DNA from: Gammaproteobacteria bacterium
GTDB lineage: Bacteria; Pseudomonadota; Gammaproteobacteria; Pseudomonadales; Pseudohongiellaceae
Length of the DNA stretch: 64,000 nt
Direction: 5' to 3'
Assembly: GCA_018401885.1 (NCBI GenBank)
Contig: JAGYKB010000001.1
Coordinates: forward strand, 310,001 to 374,000
Made by a program: the position numbers and the translations under genes
Part shown: in pieces, positions 10,202-21,422 of the stretch
How positions within the stretch are numbered: position 1 is the first letter of the stretch
Layout: every line of letters begins with the position of its first letter
The notes under the pieces: generated by a model
What the model saw: the letters and a program-made list of their open reading frames with translations, nothing else
Told to the model about the DNA's origin: nothing
Databases searched by the model: none

Positions 10202-11452
10202 ATGTTGTCATGGGACGAATTCGAAACAGAAGCAAAGCCAGAAGCCGCCGCACCAGTTGTAGCAGCTGAAATTATGGCAGCAACCAAGCAGCCCGAAACG
10301 TCAACTGCGGTCTCTGACGAGAGCGACCACAACTCCGAAACCTTCATCGCCGATGAAGATGCTCTGCGCCGAGCGCAAAAAGCACTAGAAGCATTAAATA
10401 TTGCAGAGGGCTTAGAAGAGCTCGAAGGAACTGCGACGCGGGTGACAGTTGATGATAAGGCGATGATCAACTGTCGAGCAGACTTGAACCAACTCGTACC
10501 GTTTAAATACGATTGGGCATGGCAGAAATACCTAGATGGCTGCGCTAATCATTGGATGCCACAAGAAGTGAATATGAATGCTGATATCGCTCTGTGGAAA
10601 AACCCAAACGGGCTTACCCCAGACGAACGCCTCATCGTAAAACGCAACCTGGGATTCTTTTCAACAGCAGACTCGCTCGTTGCTAACAATCTGGTGTTGG
10701 CCGTTTATCGCTTAGTAACCAACCCCGAGTGCCGCCAGTATATCTTGCGCCAAGCATTCGAAGAGGCTATCCACACACACGCCTATCAATACTGTATTGA
10801 ATCACTTTCGATGGATGAGGGTGAGATCTTTAACATGTATCACGAAGTCCCCTCTGTTGCGAAAAAAGCTTCATGGGGGCTGAAATATACCCGTGAGCTA
10901 AGCGACCCCAACTTTACGACGGGCACTAAGGAAAAAGACCAAGCACTGCTCAAAAATCTCATCGCGTTCTACTGCTGCCTGGAGGGAATCTTCTTTTACT
11001 GCGGGTTCACACAGATTCTGTCGATGGGTCGCCGAAACAAAATGACCGGCACATCGGAGCAGTTTCAATACATCCTGCGTGATGAATCTATGCACCTAAA
11101 CTTCGGCATCGATATGATCAATCAGATTAAGTTCGAAAATCCGGACTTGTGGACAGACGAGCTGAAGCAAGCAGCGACGCAGATGATTTTAGAGGCTACT
11201 CAGCTTGAAATTGAGTATGCACGCGACACCATGCCTCGCGGCGTGTTGGGCATGAACGCCTCAATGATGGAAGAGTATTTGCAATTTATTGCCAACCGTC
11301 GATTAGTACAAATAGGCCTACCAGAGCAGTTTGTCGGCGCAGCAAATCCCTTCCCTTGGATGTCCGAGATTATGGATCTGCGTAAAGAGAAGAACTTTTT
11401 CGAGACCCGTGTTATCGAGTATCAGACCGGTGGCGCACTGACTTGGGATTAG
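10202..11452 (+). CDS. nrdB: Ribonucleoside-diphosphate reductase class Ia, beta subunit
   Basis: MLSWDEFE start; [20 protein letters not shown]; diiron-binding helices ([22 protein letters not shown]). Confidence 0.95.
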   Translation: MLSWDEFETEAKPEAAAPVVAAEIMAATKQPETSTAVSDESDHNSETFIADEDALRRAQKALEALNIAEGLEELEGTATRVTVDDKAMINCRADLNQLVPFKYDWAWQKYLDGCANHWMPQEVNMNADIALWKNPNGLTPDERLIVKRNLGFFSTADSLVANNLVLAVYRLVTNPECRQYILRQAFEEAIHTHAYQYCIESLSMDEGEIFNMYHEVPSVAKKASWGLKYTRELSDPNFTTGTKEKDQALLKNLIAFYCCLEGIFFYCGFTQILSMGRRNKMTGTSEQFQYILRDESMHLNFGIDMINQIKFENPDLWTDELKQAATQMILEATQLEIEYARDTMPRGVLGMNASMMEEYLQFIANRRLVQIGLPEQFVGAANPFPWMSEIMDLRKEKNFFETRVIEYQTGGALTWD

Positions 11453-11521
11453 TTTGCGCGTCGCAGGCAGATTCGTGGAACTGCAAACTCGACGAATAGT
11501 CCGCAACATCGCAGAGCCAAC

Positions 11522-11554
11522 CGCGACCTAGCCATTCCTGTAGGCTAGGTCGCG
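11522..11554 (+). terminator. Putative transcription terminator after nrdB
   Basis: 12-bp perfect stem cgcgacctagcc-attcctgta-ggctaggtcgcg; only a weak T-tract follows. Confidence 0.5.
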
Positions 11555-11589
11555 TTAACAGAATTTGAATCTTTGCTAGAGGTTATCGC

Positions 11590-11985
11590 GTGAGCGACAG
11601 AAAAAAACAAGAGGGTAAAACGTTGGCAGAAGATTCGCAGCGAACCTTGATAACCTTAGATCAGCTTAGCCAAACCATCGAAGTTATGTCGAGTGTTGTT
11701 AACCGCCTGCGAGCGCACTTGAGCGAACAAGTGGCCGCGGCGATTAAACCCTCATCGTCCCACTCGCAGCCTTTGTGCAACAGCAGCACGAGTGAAGTTT
11801 GCGCTGCTACCGGTTCCGATAGTCGCACGCAGACCCCTGCGCACCAGAACACTGGTTCATCGACGACACTAAGCAATTCCAACGATAATGGAGGCTCTGA
11901 GAAGCCCGAAATTCGAACCAGCCTAGTCGTTGAGTTAACCGCTGACGTTGAGCTAACGCGAGACCCGCGTGTAACACTGCACTGA
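11590..11985 (+). CDS. Hypothetical small protein
   Basis: GTG-start ORF of 131 aa with helical N-terminus and low-complexity Ser/Thr-rich C-terminal half. Confidence 0.45.
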   Translation: MSDRKKQEGKTLAEDSQRTLITLDQLSQTIEVMSSVVNRLRAHLSEQVAAAIKPSSSHSQPLCNSSTSEVCAATGSDSRTQTPAHQNTGSSTTLSNSNDNGGSEKPEIRTSLVVELTADVELTRDPRVTLH

Positions 11986-12056
11986 TACAAGCCAGCTACT
12001 CTCGAGTGGGTGAAGAATTCACTCATCGTGTTTAGACGTTAACAAGGCTTACTCAT

Positions 12057-12716
12057 GTGAACACCACTCACCTTACAGAACCAAATTCAACCAAGTCGAC
12101 GCATCCTTACTTAGGCAAAAGAGTGGGCGCTTTAGTACTCGCTGCGGGCTTTAGCCGCCGCTTCGGGGCAAGTAAGTTGCTTGCTAAGTTCCCAGACAAC
12201 CGGCAGGTCAGCCTGCTAGAGCAGACCCTGACAAATCTGAGCACTGCATTACCGTCGATAATTGTCGTTTACCGCCCTGAACTCCGCGAACAGTTTCTCG
12301 CTATTGGCGAGCGCGTACAGGCAAAGAATCCAGACACCGCTATTTCATTCAGCGAATTCGACGACGCCGAATCAGGCATGGGTGCAAGCCTTGCACATTG
12401 TGCCAGGTCGATAACTGACTGGACCGCAGCAATTGTCTGCTTAGCAGATATGCCATACATCTTGCCATCGACGTATTCACTCCTCGCCAAAACGGTAACA
12501 AGCGACTCGATCGTCGCACCCTACTTTAATTCGGTACGGGGTCACCCCATCGCGTTCGGATCAGCTTTCTTCAATGAGTTGCGAACGCTATGCGGCGACA
12601 CGGGAGCGCGCAGCATTCTTGACAAACACAGCGCAAAAATCCTTTCTCTGGCGGTCGATGATAACGGTATACTCATCGACATAGACACCAGAGAAGACCT
12701 TAACCAACGACTATGA
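12057..12716 (+). CDS. NTP transferase, molybdenum cofactor cytidylyltransferase (MocA)-like
   Basis: VGALVLAAGFSRRFGASKLL nucleotide-binding motif; CLADMPYI; GHPIAFGSAFFNEL; DIDTREDL C-terminus. Confidence 0.8.
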   Translation: MNTTHLTEPNSTKSTHPYLGKRVGALVLAAGFSRRFGASKLLAKFPDNRQVSLLEQTLTNLSTALPSIIVVYRPELREQFLAIGERVQAKNPDTAISFSEFDDAESGMGASLAHCARSITDWTAAIVCLADMPYILPSTYSLLAKTVTSDSIVAPYFNSVRGHPIAFGSAFFNELRTLCGDTGARSILDKHSAKILSLAVDDNGILIDIDTREDLNQRL

Positions 12717-13627
12717 CTGATCACCCGCTATTGCTCCAACAAAAGTGCGGATTTGACTCACAGATCATAAGCAGCACTCGCCTCCGCTTTGTGCGCCGGC
12801 TGAAATTTTCCTGCCTGCTCGTCTTGCTCTTTTGCTTTAACACCACACTTATCGCCGATGAGGCTCGGGCCCGCGCGGCGATGTCTAATCCTCAGAATCA
12901 CTTAGTGGCCGTATTCACGTCCAAGGGTGCGTTTTATATAGAACTCTTTAACGGACGAGCACCACGCACTGTTACACATTTTGTTGCGCTCGCGAGCGGC
13001 ACGGCGAACTTCCCCTCGAGTGACCTTCAAATCCGCTACTACGATCAATCGAGTTTTCACACTGTTATTCCGGGTCTAGCACTCTATGCTGGGAGCCCCT
13101 CGGTGAGTCGCTTCGGCTTGCAACCACCACTAATTAGCACAGAGATCGATGGCGTCGCGCTCGGCCTCGACACGCGGCCACTACTCGATAACACGGGAGA
13201 AGTTGATCGAAGTTTCGCGCTCTCAACAAGGAAAGACTTTGAGCAACAGGTACTCGCCCCACTCTACGCAGCGGCCGGTATAGAGTCGGCACAAGCGCTT
13301 AGCAATAACGCTGAGCAAATGATGCAACGTCTTCAACAGCTAAGCGTCCTTGATGCACTTTCGAACCTTGGTCACCGTTTTTCTTCGGGATTGGATACTC
13401 AACCAATAATTCAAGGGACTGTTGCACTACTGCCGACCACACCCGGCGAGATTGGCGCCGAATTCGTTATCAGCATGGTGCCGAGCCCCTGGCTCGACGG
13501 ACGAGCAACGCCTATTGGAAACGTGGTAGACGGACTGTCTGTGATCAACGAGATAGGCAGCATGAAGGTAAGCCCTGATGACGATCCAAGTCTCGCCACG
13601 ACAATTTATTCGATGCGCATTCTTTAG
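12713..13627 (+). CDS. Cyclophilin-type peptidyl-prolyl cis-trans isomerase-like secreted protein
   Basis: Signal peptide; AVFTSKGAFYIELFNGRAPRTVTHFVALA; IGNVVDGLSVINEI; overlaps the previous ORF by 4 nt. Confidence 0.75.
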   Translation: MTDHPLLLQQKCGFDSQIISSTRLRFVRRLKFSCLLVLLFCFNTTLIADEARARAAMSNPQNHLVAVFTSKGAFYIELFNGRAPRTVTHFVALASGTANFPSSDLQIRYYDQSSFHTVIPGLALYAGSPSVSRFGLQPPLISTEIDGVALGLDTRPLLDNTGEVDRSFALSTRKDFEQQVLAPLYAAAGIESAQALSNNAEQMMQRLQQLSVLDALSNLGHRFSSGLDTQPIIQGTVALLPTTPGEIGAEFVISMVPSPWLDGRATPIGNVVDGLSVINEIGSMKVSPDDDPSLATTIYSMRIL

Positions 13628-13658
13628 AGAAAGGGAATAACATTCGCAGGAGATATTC

Positions 13659-13826
13659 ATGAGCCGGAAGAAGAAGGACAACGCAAAACAAGGCACCTAT
13701 GCGCTATGCATTACTATGGGTACCGTGCTCGGCTTCGGACTAGGAGTGATTTTTGATCAACTCCTCATTACCACCCTCGTTGGCGCGGCTGCGGGATTTC
13801 TCGCCGCAAAAAGACTCACCAGCTGA
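13659..13826 (+). CDS. Small membrane protein (55 aa)
   Basis: MSRKKKDNAKQGTYALCITMGTVLGFGLGVIFDQLLITTLVGAAAGFLAAKRLTS; below the 60-aa cutoff of the supplied track; aggag upstream. Confidence 0.6.
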   Translation: MSRKKKDNAKQGTYALCITMGTVLGFGLGVIFDQLLITTLVGAAAGFLAAKRLTS

Positions 13827-13860
13827 CACTTCCCAATCCGGCGTCCTAAGCCCCTACGAC

Positions 13861-15972
13861 TTATTTGAGCAATTCGAGGCGATAGGGTGGCAAAGATGCA
13901 AGGATTGTTCGCCCGTATCGCTGTGTAGAGAGTCGCTCGTCAAAAAGGGTGATCTTCCCGTAGTCTTTTTCATTGCGAAGTAAGCGCCCCGTAGCCTGCA
14001 CGAGTTTGAAAGCAGCATCTGGAACAGTAAGTGTCATGAAGGGATTAAGCCCCTGCTGCTCAATCCATTTAGCCAAAGTCATCTCAATCGGCTCGTTGGG
14101 TACCGCGAAAGGAATTTTAGCGATTAAGACGTGCGTGCAATATTCTCCGGGCAGATCGACACCCTCCGCAAAACTCGCAAGTCCAAATATCAAGCTCCCT
14201 TCCAACGAATCGACCCTTTGTTTATGGTATTTGATCAATTGAGATTTCTGGAAATCATCTTGGCAGAGCACACGATCAAGCCATTCGCGCGGCAGTTGCC
14301 CCATTACATCGAGCATTTGCCTGCGACTACTAAAGAGCATGAGTGATCCTGCCTGAGGATCGACAAGCCGAGGTATTGCCCCAGCAATATACGACGTGTG
14401 TTTATCAACATCGGAAGGCAAACACCCCATTTTAGGCACTGTCAGTGTCGCCACCTCACCGAAGTTAAAGGGACTTAGTATCCTTAGATACGCGGTGTGC
14501 TCGGGCAACCCGGCGCGCATTTTCAGCATGGAGAATTCCCCCAAAGCGGACAACGTAGCCGACGTTAGCACCGCACCGGCGCAGCGTTCCCATAGTCGCT
14601 CCTGCAAAGCATCTGCCGCTAATACAGGGCTTGTTGCAAGTGTAATGTCGGGAAATGCGTCGCTAGGATTGTAATTCAACCACCGCGCATTCGGCGCTTT
14701 GCCCTGCGCGTCCTCGCCTGCATAGTTTGCCCAGAGTGAAAGACAAGATTCAGCACGCTGCAGCGTACTTCCTGCTAGACCATACCACTGCTCTGCGAGC
14801 TCACGACGCGCAGGCTCTCCTCCTTCCTCCAGCGCCTCCTTGAGCTCTTCGACGACGGCGCGAACACCTGTGGCATAGCGAGTAAAAAGTGTCGCTAAAT
14901 TTTGTGCAGCAACCCTAACTGACTCTGGTATGACGCCGAGCTCAAACGCATATTGAACACGCTCCTCATAGCTCTCACCGGTGTCGGCAGCCTCCGCGAT
15001 CTGTTCGAGCAATACCCACACCACGTCGAGCTCGTTACGGAGGCTTACACCAAGGGTGATTAACGATTGCAGCGCTTTGGCATCGAGAAATTCGTCTTTG
15101 TTAAACCCTTTAAACAGCTTCTCTGATTTCTCGAGCCAACCCATGGTAGATTTAATCCGAGTCGTCGCTGCGAAATGATTGTTACTTTTTAGGGGTAAAT
15201 GATGCGCCTCATCGAAAACGTAAAGGCAGTTTTCGGGTTCGGGAAGTATTACCCCACCACCCAAGGCTAGATCGGCCAAAACCAGATCATGGTTACTCAC
15301 GATACAATCAGCTTCAGTCATCGAATCGCGTGATTGATAAAAACAGCAATTTCTAAAATTACTGCATTTCGGCCCCATACACTGTGAGTTATCCACAGTA
15401 AGAGGCTGCCAACTTTCCTCGGCGATCAACTCGTTCCAAGAATCTCTATCGCCATCCCACTCGCCCTTACTGAGCGCATCTAAGAGCTTTTCATAAATCA
15501 GTCTATCGCCGGTACTCGTGCTGCTTACGTCGTCGCCATAGAGATCCATCATCGCCTGTAGCGAGTCACTTCCGCTCAGGAGCATATCGAGTTTAGAGAG
15601 GCATAAATAACGCCCTCGCCCTTTTGCTAGCGAAACGGTGAAATCGAGTTCAGACGCTTCAAGTATTTCAGGCAAATCTTTCTGCGTAACCTGTTCCTGC
15701 AGCGCTACAGTCGCAGTGGCAATCACGACTTTTAAACCCAATTCTCGAGCTATAGGTAGAACAGCCAAAGTATAGGCCATTGTTTTACCTGTGCCGGTTC
15801 CTGCTTCGACAACAACAATAGGCGGAGGTCCGGAGTGAACCGGTAGACTGCCAAAGGCCTTGGCAATCTCGGCTATCATTAGTCTCTGTCCATAGCGCGG
15901 GGTGAGTTTTTTCGCGCTGATCATTTGCCGATAGGCGCCCTGGATCTTGTCTTTAACAGTTTGTGCTAACAT
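13861..15972 (-). CDS. dinG: DinG-family ATP-dependent DNA helicase
   Basis: VVEAGTGTGKTMAYTLAVLP (Walker A), DEAH box, CMGPKCSNFRNCC Fe-S cysteines. Confidence 0.92.
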   Translation of the reverse strand: MLAQTVKDKIQGAYRQMISAKKLTPRYGQRLMIAEIAKAFGSLPVHSGPPPIVVVEAGTGTGKTMAYTLAVLPIARELGLKVVIATATVALQEQVTQKDLPEILEASELDFTVSLAKGRGRYLCLSKLDMLLSGSDSLQAMMDLYGDDVSSTSTGDRLIYEKLLDALSKGEWDGDRDSWNELIAEESWQPLTVDNSQCMGPKCSNFRNCCFYQSRDSMTEADCIVSNHDLVLADLALGGGVILPEPENCLYVFDEAHHLPLKSNNHFAATTRIKSTMGWLEKSEKLFKGFNKDEFLDAKALQSLITLGVSLRNELDVVWVLLEQIAEAADTGESYEERVQYAFELGVIPESVRVAAQNLATLFTRYATGVRAVVEELKEALEEGGEPARRELAEQWYGLAGSTLQRAESCLSLWANYAGEDAQGKAPNARWLNYNPSDAFPDITLATSPVLAADALQERLWERCAGAVLTSATLSALGEFSMLKMRAGLPEHTAYLRILSPFNFGEVATLTVPKMGCLPSDVDKHTSYIAGAIPRLVDPQAGSLMLFSSRRQMLDVMGQLPREWLDRVLCQDDFQKSQLIKYHKQRVDSLEGSLIFGLASFAEGVDLPGEYCTHVLIAKIPFAVPNEPIEMTLAKWIEQQGLNPFMTLTVPDAAFKLVQATGRLLRNEKDYGKITLFDERLSTQRYGRTILASLPPYRLELLK

Positions 15973-16321
15973 GCTCTTCCAAGGTCTGTATTACTGGTTG
16001 ATTCGGCTGCGAGAGATTAAAACAGCGTAGTTTGCTTAGCCGAGGTCCTGTCAAAAGACTGAGGGCTTTGATAAACACTTTGTTCGTTCTAGGCCCGTCT
16101 TTCGAGTATAGCAGCAAGGGTCTCATAGACCGAAAAATAGTGGTTAACAGACTGAAGGATTCTTTTCAGCACTCTGCTTACCCTCGGCAAAGCAATCAAG
16201 TTACCTTTTGATGAGCCTTCGGCCATCAAAAGAGATCAAGATTACAGCAATTCTTTATGCCTGCAGGGATTCAACATCTGATAAACTCTCAGCGTACTCG
16301 AAATCACATACGGTTTACGCT

Positions 16322-18466
16322 ATGACATCAACAGACACTCTAACCTCGGAAGATCCAGCGACAGCCACACCTGCCGTAACAGAAACTGAAGACGCCGCAG
16401 ACACTTCTGGGGCCACTGCTGCTGTTACGCCAACGACTGAAACTGCGTCGCAGCCCTCTATGGAATCAGACGAACAAGACACGCCTGCAAAGCCGAAAAC
16501 CGAAGCAGTTGCCAGCCGCGAGAAAACGCAGCCGATTTATGCAGACCCCATTGCTGAACTCAGTGTTTTGGCGCCCCTTATTAAAGCGCTGACCGCTAAA
16601 CAAACGACAGAAATAAATTCGCTAGGGAACAGGCTGGGGGAAATTCGCAAACAACTCCCTTCGGATGCCTCGCTCGCTAAGGATAAGGGGCAGGAGCTAC
16701 ATGCGGAAATGGTTGCTCTTCTCGCCAACAACAAAGCGCATCAAGAAGAGATGAGCGCCAAGGCCAACACATATATCGAGGAACTAAAAATCGCGCTGGA
16801 CGGAGGACATTCGGATGCAAGTCTATCTGCGTGGGATAAGATCCAGACTGCACTGATACCTCTTAGCGGTAAGTTGCGCAACGGTGTACAGAAACAGTTA
16901 AATGAGCACCGGGCCCGCTATCAAGAACTTAAAGACTGGAAACTTTTCGCCTCAGCTGAAAAAAAGAAAGAGCTCATCGCTGCCATGCAACTCCTTGTAG
17001 AGTCAGAAATTCAGGGAGCCGAGCGAGCTAAGGCAATCAGTACCGCACATCAAGAATGGAAGACGCTTGGCCGATCCCAGCAGAATGAATCGCTCTGGAA
17101 AAAGTTTAAGAAGCTCTCTGATGAAGCCTATGCCCCATGCAAAGATCACTTTAAACAGCGCAAGCAAGCGCTGGTGGAAAATTTTGCTAGTCGCGTCGCT
17201 CTCTGCACACAGCTCGAAGCCGATCTAGAACGTTTCGGTGCTAGTGAGAAGAACGACGGCGAAACGACTCAGTCGGAAGAAAGCATTAAGGCGGCGCAGC
17301 AGCGCCAATCGGCTGAAATCGGTGCAATAATTACTGCCGCGGAACAACGCTGGAAAGAGACCGCACCGGTTGAACAGGCGAAAATAAAAGAGCTACAGAA
17401 GCACTACTATGGCCTGCTAAACGCGCTTCGCAAAGTTAGACGCGAGACAAGTCAAGAGAATGCAAAACGCAAACAGGATGCGATTGCGAAAGCCGAGTCC
17501 CTAGCTGCGTCTGAGGACCGAGGTGAGGCGATGCGAGCAGCGAAGGAGTTACAACGTCAATGGAAAGAGATTGGTCCCACTACTCACAAAGATGACCAGA
17601 ATTACTGGCGCTCTTTCCGCGCTGCCTGTGACAGCATTTTCGCGCGCGACTCGGCAGACAAACCAGAATCAAGGCCGCGCAGAGAAAACTCTTCAGGACG
17701 CAATTCAAAACCCGCAGCTGTAGACATCACCAAAATCAGCCAAGAACTGGATAACCTTCTTACCGAGCTTGAGACCCTTCTCGGAGTCGACGATGAAGCG
17801 TTTAGACAAGCACGGGATCGCTATCAAGACTTGTCACAACAGTTCTCTGCAGCCTTGAACCCCAAGCTCGGCAAACGCGGCATGGACTATAAAGAGCGGT
17901 TCACTACTCTCAAACGACGGTTCGATACCCGCTACAAGTCGCTTCCAGACAAAAAGCAGCAGCAGAGAATTGAAACGGTTACTGCTCTCACAAGTCGACT
18001 CGATGTGTTTGAACAAAGCCTACTTACCACTCAAACGAGCGAAGAATTCCACGCAGTAAAGACTGCATTCGATATCGAAGACTGGCGAGCACAGGTCCGT
18101 CCTGATGATACATCTCTCACGACTATCCTAGACGAGCGTTTGGACTCACTACTAAACGCGAACGCGGCCAGCGACTTAGAGAAGCTGAGTAGTGAAGCGG
18201 CTCAGCAGGCGAGGAGACTGTGCACGGAGTTGGAAATAAGCGCCAATGTTGAAACCCCCTCAGCTGATCAGCCGCTTCGCATGCAGTTGCAACTTGAGCA
18301 ACTTAAAGCTGTATTCGGTCAGGCAAAGCGCTCCGCGGCAGACGTAATTAAGCACTCGCGAGATGAGCAGTTAAGACTTAAGTGTTTAGGCCCGTTACCG
18401 AAGGCTCAGCGAGAAGAGTTAAGTGCGCGATTTGACGTGGCGGCTGCGAAGCTCAGTCGAGGTTAG
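16322..18466 (+). CDS. DUF349 domain-containing protein
   Basis: Repeated helical modules with RAKELQRQWKEIGP and QRWKETAPVEQ typical of DUF349. Confidence 0.85.
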   Translation: MTSTDTLTSEDPATATPAVTETEDAADTSGATAAVTPTTETASQPSMESDEQDTPAKPKTEAVASREKTQPIYADPIAELSVLAPLIKALTAKQTTEINSLGNRLGEIRKQLPSDASLAKDKGQELHAEMVALLANNKAHQEEMSAKANTYIEELKIALDGGHSDASLSAWDKIQTALIPLSGKLRNGVQKQLNEHRARYQELKDWKLFASAEKKKELIAAMQLLVESEIQGAERAKAISTAHQEWKTLGRSQQNESLWKKFKKLSDEAYAPCKDHFKQRKQALVENFASRVALCTQLEADLERFGASEKNDGETTQSEESIKAAQQRQSAEIGAIITAAEQRWKETAPVEQAKIKELQKHYYGLLNALRKVRRETSQENAKRKQDAIAKAESLAASEDRGEAMRAAKELQRQWKEIGPTTHKDDQNYWRSFRAACDSIFARDSADKPESRPRRENSSGRNSKPAAVDITKISQELDNLLTELETLLGVDDEAFRQARDRYQDLSQQFSAALNPKLGKRGMDYKERFTTLKRRFDTRYKSLPDKKQQQRIETVTALTSRLDVFEQSLLTTQTSEEFHAVKTAFDIEDWRAQVRPDDTSLTTILDERLDSLLNANAASDLEKLSSEAAQQARRLCTELEISANVETPSADQPLRMQLQLEQLKAVFGQAKRSAADVIKHSRDEQLRLKCLGPLPKAQREELSARFDVAAAKLSRG

Positions 18467-18502
18467 ACGGAAAAAGTAAATTTAACCGGCCCAATAAAAA
18501 GT

Positions 18503-19654
18503 TTACTCAGCCTCTACTTTAAGCAGCACGCTATTCGCATAGCTTCGGAGCCAATAATTTCGAAGTTCAGCGGCTACGGTATTCAAGCGCTCCTCAAAGG
18601 CAGCTAAATCTGCGGGGTTAGCCTGCCAATTCTCTAGAGCTCTACGCGCATGAAGACTTTCTGCCTCGGTAAGCATGTCATTCGCGAGGAGGCACTGAAG
18701 TGAGAGATAGTTAATGTCCTGAAGTCGATAGTTAGCCAGAATTTGTGCATCTATGCTCGCGGCTATCGTCTCTGGATCGTCGGTATCGAGCACTAGCTCT
18801 TGCCCGAAAGCGACATGCACGGCTCCTTTCTGACCCATCATGCCCGTGACGATCGAGCGTATATCACTGCCTTCGTCCTTTTGAAACTCTCCCTCTGTTG
18901 CACGTATATAAAGCTCCTGCGCTTTCAGCGTATCGCATGCGTCATATTGATAAGAGAGAGTTACTGGCACTATGTTTAGCCGCGCTAAACTCTCACGCAT
19001 AGGTTCCTTGCGATGTGCGATTGCGAGCATTTTCAATAGTGCAGGGTCAGTTCTGTCGATTCCATCTTTCGCGCGCCCCTCGCGCTGCGCGATCCACACA
19101 TTATTCTTGGTCTCGATACAGTGATGAATGTATTCGGAGAGCAATCGTAGCGAAGCCAGCAGCTCACGCCCCTTAACCGATCGCTTGACGATGAAGCTTT
19201 TATTTAGCCTCATCAAATCCGATACAAAAGGCTTTTTTAGCAAATTGTCGCCAATCGCTATTTGCAGTGTTTCGAATCCAGCATGATAAAGCATGTAATT
19301 CACAAAAGCGGGGTCCATGGCAATGTCGCGATGATTACAAATAAAGACATAGCTTCGATCGGGATTGAGATTCTCCAGACCCGAATGCGTGAGCGAGGTT
19401 GTCGTCTCCTCAATCATCTTATCCATATACTTAGCAATGACGTGCTGTATTGCTCTTATGCTATCAACGCCACGAAGCTGCTTAGTCAGTGTGTATTTGG
19501 CGAGGCGCCGTGTTAGAGAAGGAAGGATTCGAGAGAGTTTTGGTGCGTAGAAGTGCGCGATACTGTCGAGCATGTCAGAATCCCGCAGGAGCGACGCCAG
19601 CACTGTCGCCACCTCAGCATCTTGATAAGGCCTGATTTCTTGAAACTTATCCAT
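18503..19654 (-). CDS. 1-acyl-sn-glycerol-3-phosphate acyltransferase-like protein
   Basis: YVFICNHRDIAMDPAFVNYML acyltransferase motif; WIAQREGRAKDGID. Confidence 0.8.
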   Translation of the reverse strand: MDKFQEIRPYQDAEVATVLASLLRDSDMLDSIAHFYAPKLSRILPSLTRRLAKYTLTKQLRGVDSIRAIQHVIAKYMDKMIEETTTSLTHSGLENLNPDRSYVFICNHRDIAMDPAFVNYMLYHAGFETLQIAIGDNLLKKPFVSDLMRLNKSFIVKRSVKGRELLASLRLLSEYIHHCIETKNNVWIAQREGRAKDGIDRTDPALLKMLAIAHRKEPMRESLARLNIVPVTLSYQYDACDTLKAQELYIRATEGEFQKDEGSDIRSIVTGMMGQKGAVHVAFGQELVLDTDDPETIAASIDAQILANYRLQDINYLSLQCLLANDMLTEAESLHARRALENWQANPADLAAFEERLNTVAAELRNYWLRSYANSVLLKVEAE

Positions 19655-19745
19655 ATTTCCTCGACTGCGCACTCATTCGCCATCACACCCCTGCATATCG
19701 ATTGGGGCACTCTCACTTTTACCACTCGGATATCGCGCGCGAATT

Positions 19746-21176
19746 TTACTGGTTTCCCGCAGCAATAGGTAGAGACGCGACATACGCATTCAACTCATCC
19801 AGCAAAGGCCTCGCTGCATCCCCTCCTCGCTCTAACGCCTCGACCAAACCCAACTCGTACTTCTCCAGAGCGTCCGAGTCATTTATGCGGTTTAAACAAA
19901 ACTCTCGCCATACGCTTTGCTCATGCTCTGTCAGTGTCTCGGGATAGTTTCGCGCGCGATAGCGAAACAACATTTCCTTTAATCGCGAGTCCCGAAAGGG
20001 TATGTCAAGTCGCCCAAGATCGACCGGCGCCGAGCGCCGCACAGTCTGCATCAATTTTTTATCCGAATCGCCAAAAAAACCGGAATAAATCATGAAGTCT
20101 GGATCAGTCTCAGGATCGCCCTCAGCAGCATGGCTAAAGGCTTTCGTTAAGGTCGCTGACACATCGCGTCTCGCTCTTATAGCTTCAAAATGAGGAAGCC
20201 ATACTGATTTATCCAAACCGTAATCAGCGGCAAGTGTCTCATCAAGCACCCCAAAAGGTGCAACTATCGGGCATTTATTCGTGGCAATTACATACAGAGG
20301 GAGCGGCTCCTCTCCGACGGGCAAATCGCTTTGTCGCTTATAGAGTCTTGCAGCGAGCTCCTCTCCGCTTAGGCTAAGCCAACGCGTAGGGTCAATTCGT
20401 AAATCGCATGCGATAACCGCGTTAGTATTCGTTGGATGCGCGCACAGCGGCATTACCAATGATAAACATCCCAACCGCGCCGGGAATGCCATTGAGACAA
20501 ACAATACGGGCTTTGGCGTTACAAAATCTAACTGGGCGCGAACAGCTGCTTTCGAGCGTAAATTATAAGCATAATCATAAAGCTTCGGTTGCGCTCTGCG
20601 GAGAAGCTTAGCCATTTCAATAGTTGCAATCACATCGGCAAGCGCGTCATGCGCTGCACCGTGCTCAATCCCGTTGGCAACCGTTAGCTGATCAAGCCTA
20701 AAACTGCGAGATCCATCTTCTTTAAGCGGCCAGTTTATTCCTTCCGGACGAACTCCAGCGCAAAGGCGCACAACGTCGATAAGATCCCAGCGCGAATTGC
20801 CATTTTTATACTCGCGCTCGTAAGGATCGTGAAAATTACGGTAGAGCAACTGCCGTGTCATTTCATCATCGAAACGCAGACTGTTATACCCAGCGACGCA
20901 GGTGCCTGGCTCAGCAAATTCGGCAAGAATTCGATCAATGAATTCCCTCTCGCACACCCCTTTCGACGCCGCTGTTTGAGGTAGAATACCAGTAATATAG
21001 CAGGCCATAGGCTCTGGTATGAAATCTGGGCTAGGTTTGCAATAGAGCAGCAACGGCTCGCCTATAATGTTGAGATCTTCGTCTGTGCGTATACCAGCGA
21101 ATTGCGAGGGGCGATCACGTTTTGGGTCTTTACCAAAGGTTTCGAAGTCGTACCAATAGATACTTTTGCCTGCCAT
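19746..21176 (-). CDS. sbcB: Exodeoxyribonuclease I
   Basis: SIYWYDFETFGKDPKRDRPSQFAGIRTDEDLN, GYNSLRFDDEMTRQLLYRNFHDPYEREY. Confidence 0.96.
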   Translation of the reverse strand: MAGKSIYWYDFETFGKDPKRDRPSQFAGIRTDEDLNIIGEPLLLYCKPSPDFIPEPMACYITGILPQTAASKGVCEREFIDRILAEFAEPGTCVAGYNSLRFDDEMTRQLLYRNFHDPYEREYKNGNSRWDLIDVVRLCAGVRPEGINWPLKEDGSRSFRLDQLTVANGIEHGAAHDALADVIATIEMAKLLRRAQPKLYDYAYNLRSKAAVRAQLDFVTPKPVLFVSMAFPARLGCLSLVMPLCAHPTNTNAVIACDLRIDPTRWLSLSGEELAARLYKRQSDLPVGEEPLPLYVIATNKCPIVAPFGVLDETLAADYGLDKSVWLPHFEAIRARRDVSATLTKAFSHAAEGDPETDPDFMIYSGFFGDSDKKLMQTVRRSAPVDLGRLDIPFRDSRLKEMLFRYRARNYPETLTEHEQSVWREFCLNRINDSDALEKYELGLVEALERGGDAARPLLDELNAYVASLPIAAGNQ

Positions 21177-21422
21177 TTCTATTTCCTCCAGTGCCTGCTA
21201 ACGTCTCTTCCTAGCTACAGTATTGGCATATATTCACCATTACAGGCTTGCATCCAACTGTAGTAGACTATCGGCGGTCAGCGACTCTTCCGCAGTGTCA
21301 TAAGCTATTTGTGTAAATCTGTGTAATTTAGATTACGACATGAAGGCTGATTCGACCGATGTCACGTAAACGCTAGCCGCATAAACAGGCAGCAACCAAA
21401 ATAATAAGGACTAACTAGCCTC

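Noticed and set aside
12057-12716. Considered as CofC/FbiD (F420 guanylyltransferase-like) partner of fbiC
   Set aside because: Sequence fits MocA-like molybdenum cofactor cytidylyltransferases better, and it lies 29 kb from fbiC.
15389-15397. DnaA-box-like ttatccaca
   Set aside because: Lies inside dinG coding sequence (TVDNSQ codons); a single 9-mer match there is probably chance.
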